Assembly: GCA_027347125.1 (NCBI GenBank)
Contig: DAIERC010000104.1
Coordinates: 1 to 5,135, forward strand
Source: Ignavibacteriales bacterium
Lineage (GTDB): Bacteria > Bacteroidota > Ignavibacteria > Ignavibacteriales > Ignavibacteriaceae
DNA length: 5,135 bases
Direction: 5' to 3'
In this document: piece after piece, positions 1-5,135 of the stretch
Layout: each line of letters starts with the position of its first letter
Numbering within the stretch: the first letter of the stretch is position 1
Translations under genes and position numbers: made by a program
The notes under the pieces: model-generated
Told to the model about the DNA's origin: nothing
Database searches by the model: none
What the model saw: the letters and a program-made list of their open reading frames with translations, nothing else

Positions 1-1347
1 CATTTTGTTGGTATCGGCGGAATAGGTATGAGCGGCATAGCCGAAATATTATTAAGTCAGGGGTTTGAAATATCCGGTTCCGACAAAGCATTAACAGATA
101 TAACCGCTCACCTGGCCAGCCTTGGTATGCAGGTATACGAAGGACATTCAGCTGAAAATTTAAAAGATGTTGATGTTCTTGTATATTCATCTGCCGTAAC
201 GCTAGACAATCCTGAAGTAAAAGCAGCCGTTGAAAGGAAGATCCCGATAATAAAACGATCTGAAATGCTGGCTGAATGTATGCGAATGCAGTATGGAATA
301 GGTATAGCCGGCACACACGGTAAAACCACAACAACTTCAATGGTTGGCTTAACGCTTACCGAAGGCGGAATAGATCCTACAATTATTGTGGGCGGAAAAC
401 TCAGCGGTTTGGGCGGAACTAATGCAAGGCTTGGCGGAGGCGAATTTATTGTTGTAGAAGCCGATGAATTTGACAGAACGTTTTTAAAACTTACGCCAAC
501 AATTGCGGCCATAACTACGTTGGAGAGCGAGCATCTGGATACTTATAAAGATCTGGATGATATTAAATCCGCATTCATCGAGTTCGCAAACAAAGTTCCT
601 TTTTACGGTTTTATTGTTATATGCATGGATGAACCCGCACTGCAGGATATTATCCCTTATATAAACAAAAAAATTTTTACATATGGATTAACTGCTCAGG
701 CAGATATAAGAGCCACGGACATTGTGCATAATGAATTCTCCAGCACTTTTAACGTTAAATATAAAAACGAAGAACTTGGAAGAATCACTTTAAAAATCCC
801 AGGTGTTCATAACGTAAAAAATTCTTTAGTGGCAGTATGCATAGCCAAAGAACTCGGAATTAAGTTTGAAGTAATTAAAAATGCGTTAGAATCGTTTAGC
901 GGTGTTTATAGAAGATTCGAAGTAAAGTACAACAAGGAAGTTCTTGTAATTGATGATTACGCGCATCATCCTACTGAAACAAGCGCATCATTGGCAGGTA
1001 TTAGAAGCGGCTGGCACAGAAGGTTGATAGCGGTATTTCAACCTCATCTTTACACAAGAACCAGAGATTTTTATCAGGAGTTCGGGCGCTCGTTTTTAAA
1101 TACCGATGTTTTTATTTGCACGGATGTTTATCCCGCCAGGGAACTACCGATTGACGGTATAACAGGAGAACTGATTGCGGAGACAGCAAAAAAATTCGGG
1201 CATAAAAATGTTATATACATAAAAGATAAAAATGAAATTCCCCAAAAACTTTTGGAGATAAAACAGGAAGGCGATATAATTATAACAATGGGCGCCGGTG
1301 ATATATGGAAGTACGGCGAAAAGTTTATTGAATTAATAAAAAAATAA
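1..1347 (+). CDS. murC: UDP-N-acetylmuramate--L-alanine ligase (MurC), 5' end outside window
   Basis: Cytoplasmic Mur ligase that uses ATP to join L-alanine to UDP-N-acetylmuramic acid, the first amino acid step of peptidoglycan precursor synthesis. The frame is open from base 1: residues HFVGIGGIGMSGIAE are the Rossmann-like nucleotide-binding start of MurC, so the Met codon at 28 is internal and roughly 5-15 N-terminal residues lie upstream. 448 residues are visible, close to the family's usual length. Visible landmarks, numbered from the first visible residue: the ATP-binding P-loop GTHGKTTT at about 104-111, the central-domain segment TTLESEHLDTY (most family members have D where E precedes H), PGVHNVKNSL at about 267-276, DDYAHHPTE at 318-326 opening the C-terminal domain, FQPHLYTRT, DVYPARE, and GAGDIW near the end. 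No frameshift is seen. It ends 4 nt before ftsQ, so the two are almost certainly co-transcribed. Confidence 0.97.
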   Translation, partial: HFVGIGGIGMSGIAEILLSQGFEISGSDKALTDITAHLASLGMQVYEGHSAENLKDVDVLVYSSAVTLDNPEVKAAVERKIPIIKRSEMLAECMRMQYGIGIAGTHGKTTTTSMVGLTLTEGGIDPTIIVGGKLSGLGGTNARLGGGEFIVVEADEFDRTFLKLTPTIAAITTLESEHLDTYKDLDDIKSAFIEFANKVPFYGFIVICMDEPALQDIIPYINKKIFTYGLTAQADIRATDIVHNEFSSTFNVKYKNEELGRITLKIPGVHNVKNSLVAVCIAKELGIKFEVIKNALESFSGVYRRFEVKYNKEVLVIDDYAHHPTETSASLAGIRSGWHRRLIAVFQPHLYTRTRDFYQEFGRSFLNTDVFICTDVYPARELPIDGITGELIAETAKKFGHKNVIYIKDKNEIPQKLLEIKQEGDIIITMGAGDIWKYGEKFIELIKK

Positions 1348-1352
1348 AAAAA
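1338..1352 (+). other. A7-T-A7 homopolymer tract spanning the murC stop and the ftsQ start
   Basis: Seven A (1338-1344), one T (1345), then seven A (1346-1352). The murC TAA stop is 1345-1347 and the last A is the first base of the ftsQ ATG. The ftsQ frame has a TAA at 1337-1339, and the codons from there to 1352 are AAA, AAT, AAA, AAA. The ATG at 1352 is therefore the only start that keeps the membrane segment. There is no GGAG-like ribosome site in front of it, which suggests re-initiation by ribosomes finishing murC. Dropping one A in the first tract would put murC in frame with ftsQ. That is arithmetic from the sequence; whether slippage occurs is unknown. Confidence 0.5.
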
Positions 1353-2122
1353 TGCAGGAAAAAAGATCTAAAATATTAGGAACATTTCTTTTTCTTGTAT
1401 TAATTTCAGGATTAATTTATTTGATTTTTTTCTCGACAAGAAAAACAAATAAAGGAGAGATAAGAATGATCCAAGTAACAGGGAACAGCTTGTTGTCTGA
1501 AGGGGATTATCTGAACTTTACTAAGTTGAATGATCAAACTCATTACAACGAAATAACTCTCCCTGTTATTAAATCGCGTTTCGAAAAACATCCTTATGTT
1601 GAAAAAGCGGATGTTGAATACTTAAGCGGAAATATAGCAAAAGTTGTTTTAACGGAGAAGAAGATTGAAGCAGTTATACTGTTTAACGGCGAACCGGATT
1701 TTATTACCGAAAATTTTGAGATATTACCTGTTTTGGCAAATACAAAATTCATGGATCTGCCGGTTATCAGCAATCCGAAAATAACAAATAAAATTAAGCC
1801 TTTTTCAATATACAAAGATGATGATATAGTACAGGCATTTGAAATAATAGAAGCGGCAAAATTAACAAATGAAAGTATAGCTAAAAAACTTTCAGAGATA
1901 AATCTTAGAAACGGTGGCGAGATAATACTCAGCTTTTCCGGAGTAAAACCGCCGGTGTTATTCGGCAGAAGTGAGGCGGCAAAAAAAATGGTTTATCTTG
2001 ATATTATGTGGAACGGTATTGTTGAAGGAAACAGCTTGGTAGAAAACAGCGATTATATCGATCTGAGATTTGCAAACGAAATATATATTGGCGCGGCTGA
2101 AAAAACAGGTTTAAGTGAATGA
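1352..2122 (+). CDS. ftsQ: Cell division protein FtsQ/DivIB (POTRA domain, single membrane pass)
   Basis: 256-residue bitopic division protein; in known systems FtsQ bridges the cytoplasmic ring (FtsZ/FtsA) to FtsL/FtsB and the septal wall synthases FtsW/FtsI. Visible: a short basic N-terminus (MQEKRSK), a hydrophobic segment at about residues 8-28, then a POTRA-like region at about 37-105 beginning IRMIQVTGN and containing the FEKHPYVEKADVEY stretch typical of this domain, then a C-terminal beta domain with PVLFGR (201-206) and YIDLRF (235-240), which resembles the YIDLR strand near the end of FtsQ proteins. Sequence divergence is high, as usual for FtsQ, so the call rests on architecture plus its place between murC and ftsA. 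The start lacks a ribosome site and sits 4 nt after murC. The last codon overlaps ftsA (ATGA). An in-frame Met39 has a good ribosome site (see separate entry). Confidence 0.92.
   Translation: MQEKRSKILGTFLFLVLISGLIYLIFFSTRKTNKGEIRMIQVTGNSLLSEGDYLNFTKLNDQTHYNEITLPVIKSRFEKHPYVEKADVEYLSGNIAKVVLTEKKIEAVILFNGEPDFITENFEILPVLANTKFMDLPVISNPKITNKIKPFSIYKDDDIVQAFEIIEAAKLTNESIAKKLSEINLRNGGEIILSFSGVKPPVLFGRSEAAKKMVYLDIMWNGIVEGNSLVENSDYIDLRFANEIYIGAAEKTGLSE
1451..1468 (+). promoter_or_regulatory. Internal Shine-Dalgarno and in-frame ATG within ftsQ (Met39)
   Basis: AAAGGAGAG begins at 1451 with GGAG at 1454-1457, followed after 8 nt by ATG at 1466-1468, which is codon 39 of ftsQ in frame. The GGAG-to-ATG spacer of 8 nt equals that seen for ftsZ and for the CPXCG gene in this window. 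Initiation here would give a 218-residue protein lacking the membrane segment and beginning at the POTRA domain. The bases also simply encode Lys-Gly-Glu, so chance is possible. The motif and frame are seen; use as a start is inference. Confidence 0.35.
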
Positions 2123-3369
2123 AAAAAAATATTATAGCAGGTTTAGATTTAGGAACAACAAAAGTTTGTGCTGTTATTGCAGAGAGGTTGGAAGAAACCA
2201 ACCGCATTAATATACTTGGTTTCGGCGTAGCTCCTTCCGAAGGCCTGCATAAAGGCTTAGTTGCCAACATAGGCAAAACCGCCGAAGCAATAAAAGAAGC
2301 TGTTTCAATTGCCGCTAACAGAGCTGGAATTCCGGTTACATTATTAAATGTTGGTGTTGCCGGTGAACATATAACCAGCATACGTCATCGCAACTATGTT
2401 ACTATAAACGGCGAAGAAGGTGAAATAACAAGAGCCGATCTTGATCGCCTGGAAGCCGATGTAAGAACGATAAGGATTCCGTCCGACAGACAAATTCTTC
2501 ATATTATCCCTGAAGAATTCTCAATAGATCATCAAGGTGGAATAGAAAACCCGATCGGGATGTCTGGTTCTAGATTAGAAGCTACAAACCATATAGTATT
2601 GGCATCAATACCTGCAATACAAAACATACGCAAGTCGGTTGAGAGAGCAGGGTTTCAGGTGCAGGATTATATTTTGCAACCGATAGCATCAAGTTCTTCG
2701 GTTCTGGAAGAAAGCGAGAAAGACTTAGGTGTAGCTCTAATAGATATCGGCGGTGGAACAACCGACATTGCAATCTTTCACAAGAAGGCGATCAAACACA
2801 CAAAAGTAATTGGCGTAGCGGGCAACCAAGTAACAAACGATATACGTGAGTCACTTGGGGTAATAACCGAGGAAGCCGAAAAATTAAAAAAGGAATTTGG
2901 TTACGCTACGGAAACGGCAATTATAAAAGATGAAGATATTTTAATTAGAGGTGTTGGTGCAAGAGGTAACGCAAAAATACCAATAAGTTTGCTTACCCAA
3001 ATTATAAGTTTGAGAATGAGAGAATTATTCAGTCTTATAGATAATGAAATAAGAAGCGCGGGATTTAAAAATAAAATTAAAGCCGGTATTGTTTTAACCG
3101 GTGGTGGCTCGCTGCTAAAAGGATGCACCGAATTGGCGGAAGAAGTTTTCGGTCTTCCTGCAAGAATAGGCGTTCCGCAGGAACTTGGTACCGGTTTATC
3201 AAATGAAATTGAAAGCCCGGAGTTTGCAACGGTTGCCGGGTTGATAAGAGGTATTCCCGGCGGTAAGTCTAGCGAGTACCAGGTTCTTATAAAAACTCAA
3301 AAGGTAAAAGGTAAAAAGAAATTATCCTCGTTTGTAAAACGAGTTCAGCAATTTTTTGATGAATTATAA
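2119..3369 (+). CDS. ftsA: Cell division protein FtsA (actin-like FtsZ membrane anchor)
   Basis: 416-residue actin/Hsp70-fold ATP-binding protein that tethers FtsZ filaments to the inner face of the cytoplasmic membrane and recruits later division proteins. Landmarks: phosphate-1 loop GLDLGTTKVCAVIAE (residues 8-22), the FtsA-specific 1C domain at about 85-165 including HIIPEEFSID (128-137) and NPIGMSGSRLE (144-154), phosphate-2 motif LIDIGGGTTDIAIF (207-220), GNQVTNDI (235-242), and the adenosine motif IVLTGGGSLLKG (324-335). After a lysine-rich stretch (396-401) the protein ends in LSSFVKRVQQFFDEL (402-416), a good amphipathic helix matching the usual FtsA membrane-targeting tail. Length is normal. 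The ATG overlaps the ftsQ TGA by 4 nt and an in-frame TGA lies directly before it (2116-2118), so this is the most upstream start possible. No strong ribosome site is present, which points to coupling with ftsQ. Confidence 0.97.
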   Translation: MKKNIIAGLDLGTTKVCAVIAERLEETNRINILGFGVAPSEGLHKGLVANIGKTAEAIKEAVSIAANRAGIPVTLLNVGVAGEHITSIRHRNYVTINGEEGEITRADLDRLEADVRTIRIPSDRQILHIIPEEFSIDHQGGIENPIGMSGSRLEATNHIVLASIPAIQNIRKSVERAGFQVQDYILQPIASSSSVLEESEKDLGVALIDIGGGTTDIAIFHKKAIKHTKVIGVAGNQVTNDIRESLGVITEEAEKLKKEFGYATETAIIKDEDILIRGVGARGNAKIPISLLTQIISLRMRELFSLIDNEIRSAGFKNKIKAGIVLTGGGSLLKGCTELAEEVFGLPARIGVPQELGTGLSNEIESPEFATVAGLIRGIPGGKSSEYQVLIKTQKVKGKKKLSSFVKRVQQFFDEL

Positions 3370-3381
3370 TTATTCAAAACT

Positions 3382-3388
3382 AAGGAGG
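3382..3388 (+). promoter_or_regulatory. Strong ribosome binding site of ftsZ
   Basis: AAGGAGG, a near-perfect anti-SD match, ends 7 nt before the ftsZ ATG at 3396. It lies in the 26-nt gap after ftsA and decides the start over the in-frame Met14 at 3435. It is the only canonical ribosome site at an annotated gene start in the + strand operon. It shows that this organism uses SD initiation, unlike many Bacteroidetes. Confidence 0.88.
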
Positions 3389-3395
3389 AAACATC

Positions 3396-4682
3396 ATGAC
3401 GTCGCGATTTGCAACAATAGATAAGGAAAGGCCTATGGCTGCTGTTCTTAAAGTAGTAGGCATTGGCGGAGGCGGTTGTAATGCTATAGAAAGTATGATA
3501 AAACGTGGGTTGATTGGAGTTGAATATGTTGCTATCAATACAGATGCGCAAGTCCTTAACAGCAGCAGCGCCACTTATAAAATTCAGGTAGGCACAAGCA
3601 TTACCCGCGGTTTAGGCGCCGGCGCCGATCCTAACGTTGGTAAAAAATCGCTTGAGGAAGATAGAGAAAAAATTGCTGAAGTATTGTCCGGAAGCGACAT
3701 GGTATTTGTTACCGCCGGTATGGGCGGAGGAACGGGAACCGGGGGTGCGCCTGTTATTGCATCTATTGCTAAAAGCATCGGCTCACTGGTTGTGGGAATA
3801 GTTACAAAACCTTTCCGCTGGGAAGGTAAGAAAAGAATGCTTAATGCCGAGCAAGGTATTCAAGAATTAAAGCAGCACGTAGACAGCTTAATCGTAATTC
3901 CGAATGAAAGACTCCTCAGTATTCTAGATAAAAGCATCAACGCTTTTGCCGCGTTTGATAAACCGAACGAAGTTCTTTATGAAGCTACACGTGGCATTGC
4001 CGATATTATTACGATCGAAGGTTTAATAAACGTAGACTTTGCCGATGTACGTGCGGTAATGAATCAGAGCGGCGAAGCTTTAATGGGATGCGGCATTGCA
4101 AGCGGCGAAAACAGGGCAATAGAAGCGGCACAAAAAGCCATCTCAAGTCCTTTGCTTGAAGGCATAAACATTAAGGGCGCCAAAAGTGTACTTCTCAATG
4201 TAACCGGTTCAAGCAACCTTACAATGCAGGAAATAAACGAAGGCAACAATGTTATTTTTGAAGCTGCGGGTGAAGAAGCAAATGTTATTTTCGGCTGCGT
4301 ACGAAAAGAAGAGATGAACGATTACGTTTCTTATACCGTAATAGCTACCGGCTTTGAAAGTTCTGCTAACGGCTTTAGCGCAAAGAGTAAACAAAAACAG
4401 GAAACAAAATCGACCGATACATTTCGCGGCGGATTTAATTTTCTTGAAAATACCGAGATCAATTCAGACGACCTTGAAGTTCCAACCATTTTGAGAGTTA
4501 AAAGTCCTAAGTCTACATTGTTTGATAAAGATAAAGATGAAGACAAAGATATCCCTAAAAGCGGTTTCAATTTCGATACAACTCGCTACAAATGGACAAA
4601 GGACGCTACGGAAAAGGTTAATGCGGAAGAAAACAGCGACGACGAAGACAGTTCATCTTTCTTAAGAATGATTATGGATTAA
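3396..4682 (+). CDS. ftsZ: Cell division protein FtsZ (tubulin-like GTPase) with extended C-terminal tail
   Basis: 428-residue tubulin homologue that polymerises with GTP into the midcell division ring. GTPase core at about residues 17-320: KVVGIGGGGCNA (19-30), the tubulin signature GGGTGTG (110-116), VTKPFRWEGKKR (136-147, with Trp where Phe is more usual), IPNERLL (168-174), and the T7 synergy loop NVDFADV (212-218), whose N212, D214 and D217 match the catalytic spacing of E. coli N207/D209/D212. All key residues are present, so the enzyme should be active. Residues 320-355 form a variable linker. A conserved C-terminal-peptide-like motif, NSDDLEVPTILRV, lies at 356-368, where FtsA and other partners would bind. 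Unlike E. coli FtsZ the protein does not end there: about 60 more residues follow, charged (DKDKDEDKD, 378-386), then a second NSDD...FLR motif at 413-424 and the end MIMD. Start set by the AAGGAGG site. The stop lies inside a terminator hairpin. Confidence 0.98.
   Translation: MTSRFATIDKERPMAAVLKVVGIGGGGCNAIESMIKRGLIGVEYVAINTDAQVLNSSSATYKIQVGTSITRGLGAGADPNVGKKSLEEDREKIAEVLSGSDMVFVTAGMGGGTGTGGAPVIASIAKSIGSLVVGIVTKPFRWEGKKRMLNAEQGIQELKQHVDSLIVIPNERLLSILDKSINAFAAFDKPNEVLYEATRGIADIITIEGLINVDFADVRAVMNQSGEALMGCGIASGENRAIEAAQKAISSPLLEGINIKGAKSVLLNVTGSSNLTMQEINEGNNVIFEAAGEEANVIFGCVRKEEMNDYVSYTVIATGFESSANGFSAKSKQKQETKSTDTFRGGFNFLENTEINSDDLEVPTILRVKSPKSTLFDKDKDEDKDIPKSGFNFDTTRYKWTKDATEKVNAEENSDDEDSSSFLRMIMD
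4461..4670 (+). repeat. Two matching C-terminal-peptide-like motifs in the FtsZ tail (protein-level repeat)
   Basis: Residues 356-368 (NSDDLEVPTILRV, bases 4461-4499) and 413-425 (NSDDEDSSSFLRM, bases 4632-4670) align without gaps: N, S, D, D, L and R are identical and I/F and V/M are conservative. A GFNF motif also occurs before each (346-349 and 390-393), although its distance to NSDD differs (10 versus 23 residues). The first copy carries the Pro usual in the FtsZ C-terminal peptide; the second does not. Codons differ between the copies, so any duplication is old, or the match is convergent. Confidence 0.5.
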
Positions 4683-4710
4683 TTTTTACAAAAAATTAAT
4701 CCATATTTTT
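4673..4710 (+). terminator. Rho-independent terminator overlapping the ftsZ stop codon
   Basis: TATGGATTAATTTTT (4673-4687) and AAAAATTAATCCATA (4691-4705) are perfect 15-bp inverted arms around a 3-nt ACA loop, followed by TTTTT (4706-4710). The left arm contains the last FtsZ codons and the TAA at 4680-4682. The stem is AT-rich with only two G-C pairs, so it is long rather than GC-strong. No T-tract follows on the - strand, so it works as a + strand terminator for the murC-ftsZ operon and is unlikely to stop the convergent gene. Confidence 0.75.
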
Positions 4711-4797
4711 GCAGTCTGGATGTTCGATGTTCTGGAAGTTTTTTGGTTTATAACAGAGCATCAACTTAAGGAGCAGCAAAATTAGTATTGATATTTT

Positions 4798-4995
4798 TTA
4801 CTCGTCGCTTGGTCTTGATTCTACATAAAGATGGCTCTCGTTGTCTGTGGTAACTATAATATGGTTTGGGCGGCAACATATTCTGCAGTCTTCCACAAAA
4901 TCCTGCTTACCATCAATTGTCAAGTCAACCCATACGGAGTTTTGAACTCCGCAGTATTGGCAAACCCATACAACATCTTCATCAGTTGTCATCAT
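4798..4995 (-). CDS. CPXCG-motif cysteine-rich small protein (putative zinc ribbon)
   Basis: 65-residue protein convergent with ftsZ, 115 nt away. It has a CQYCG knuckle (Cys12, Cys15) and a second knuckle VEDCRICCRP (Cys37, Cys40, Cys41), separated by two predicted beta strands, with an acidic tail. This C-x2-C ... D-C-x2-C-C-R-P layout matches the CPXCG cysteine-rich family of short bacterial proteins, whose function is unknown; here the Pro of CPXCG is Tyr-preceded Gln (CQYCG). Zinc binding is inferred from the cysteines. No signal peptide or membrane segment, so probably cytoplasmic. The frame is open back to an ATG at 5031 (77 aa), but that start has no ribosome site. The ATG at 4995 follows AAAAAAGGAG by 8 nt and gives the usual family length, so I chose it. 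No clear promoter was recognised, and no terminator was found on its 3' side. Confidence 0.82.
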   Translation of the reverse strand: MMTTDEDVVWVCQYCGVQNSVWVDLTIDGKQDFVEDCRICCRPNHIIVTTDNESHLYVESRPSDE

Positions 4996-5003
4996 AAGAT
5001 CAT

Positions 5004-5013
5004 CTCCTTTTTT
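5004..5013 (-). promoter_or_regulatory. Ribosome binding site of the CPXCG gene
   Basis: Read on the - strand, AAAAAAGGAG ends 8 nt before the ATG at 4995. This site decides the start against the upstream in-frame ATG at 5031, because its bases would otherwise encode Lys-Lys-Gly in a 12-residue extension that does not resemble the family. Confidence 0.75.
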
Positions 5014-5040
5014 GAGAGTTATTTTAATCATCTGAATAAT

Positions 5041-5060
5041 AAATAGGTATCCACCTATTT
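5041..5060 (-). other. Short hairpin upstream of the CPXCG gene
   Basis: AAATAGGT (5041-5048) and ACCTATTT (5053-5060) form a perfect 8-bp inverted repeat with a 4-nt loop. It lies 45 nt upstream of the preferred start of the - strand gene. It could be a weak terminator for a - strand gene further upstream, a leader structure, or an operator-like palindrome. On the + strand it is followed by TT, making TTTTT with the arm, so a weak + strand terminator is also possible, although no + strand gene ends nearby. Confidence 0.4.
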
Positions 5061-5105
5061 TTGTCTTCCTAGTTTGATTAATTTTTATTAAATATAAACG
5101 ATAAA

Positions 5106-5135
5106 TTAATTCCTCTCATCAAAAACTTCCTCTAA
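5106..5135 (-). CDS. Possible 3' end of a further - strand gene (cut by window edge)
   Basis: On the - strand, the frame from 5135 reads LEEVFDERN and then TAA at 5106-5108. The other two - strand frames hit stops within the first few codons. The charged, protein-like composition makes this plausible as a C-terminus, and the hairpin at 5041-5060 would sit about 45 nt downstream of it. Nine residues are far too few to identify a product; chance is a real possibility. Confidence 0.2.
   Translation of the reverse strand, partial: LEEVFDERN

Noticed and set aside
108..512. A 134-codon - strand frame inside murC
   Set aside because: It is a shadow of the conserved MurC frame, low in complexity (Pro/Ser/Val rich) and without a ribosome site or known motif.
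3615..3626. GGCGCCGGCGCC, a 12-bp GC palindrome in AT-rich ftsZ
   Set aside because: It encodes the conserved Gly-Ala-Gly-Ala before Asp in the FtsZ core (GLGAGADP), so protein constraint explains most of it. No loop or T-run makes it a terminator.
4719..4732. Tandem GATGTTC GATGTTC in the region after ftsZ
   Set aside because: Only two 7-bp copies with no further units or palindromic context; chance or a small duplication explains it. The rest of 4711-4797 shows nothing I can name.
4768..4790. AAGGAG on the + strand after the ftsZ terminator, suggesting a small gene
   Set aside because: No ATG or GTG follows at useful distance. A TTG at 4788 opens only a short frame that stops within about 22 codons inside the antisense of the CPXCG gene.
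4831..5046. A 71-codon + strand reading frame opposite the CPXCG gene
   Set aside because: It is antisense to a gene with a family-specific cysteine pattern and a proper ribosome site. Its own start lacks a ribosome site and its translation shows no recognisable domain.
5064..5105. Possible promoter hexamers in the AT-rich stretch upstream of the CPXCG gene
   Set aside because: TTGAT- and TATA-like words occur on both strands but with wrong spacing (about 13 or 20 nt), and any such AT-rich region would show them, so I do not call a promoter.
1..5135. Mobile elements, CRISPR arrays, tRNA or rRNA genes, defence systems
   Set aside because: No repeat-spacer structure, terminal inverted repeats, transposase frames, tRNA-like cloverleaf or rRNA words were seen. 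The gene content is conserved housekeeping.

Overview
The window is the 3' part of a division and cell wall (dcw) gene cluster from an AT-rich bacterium. It runs, all on the + strand, murC (5' end cut by the window edge) - ftsQ - ftsA - ftsZ. A short convergent region follows with a small zinc-ribbon protein gene on the - strand. The order, with ftsQ directly after murC and no ddl or murB between them, together with the wording of MurC, FtsA and FtsZ, suggests the Bacteroidota/Chlorobiota/Ignavibacteria side of the tree. Ignavibacteria or Chlorobi-like is my best guess. It rests on remembered family resemblance, not on a search.

Layout. 1-1347: MurC, which adds L-alanine to UDP-MurNAc. 1352-2122: FtsQ/DivIB, a single-pass membrane protein with a POTRA domain, starting 4 nt after the murC stop. 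2119-3369: FtsA, the actin-like FtsZ membrane anchor, overlapping ftsQ by ATGA. 3396-4682: FtsZ, preceded by the only strong Shine-Dalgarno (SD) sequence at a + strand gene start. 4673-4710: a perfect 15-bp AT-rich hairpin plus T-tract that contains the ftsZ stop codon and probably ends the operon. 4798-4995 (-): a CPXCG-type cysteine-rich small protein. 5041-5060: a short hairpin upstream of that gene. 5106-5135 (-): possibly the last codons of another - strand gene.

How it works together. MurC feeds peptidoglycan precursor synthesis. FtsZ forms the ring, FtsA ties it to the membrane, and FtsQ links the ring to the periplasmic wall-synthesis machinery. Tight spacing and overlap suggest that ftsQ and ftsA are made by translational coupling, while ftsZ has its own strong ribosome site, which fits the high FtsZ:FtsQ ratio generally needed.

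Nothing here looks like a new defence or mobile system; this is mainly a conserved housekeeping locus. The points worth a second look are the FtsZ tail, which carries two gaplessly alignable C-terminal-peptide-like motifs; an in-frame internal start in ftsQ that would give a form without the membrane anchor; the terminator embedded in the ftsZ stop; and an A7-T-A7 tract at the murC/ftsQ junction.
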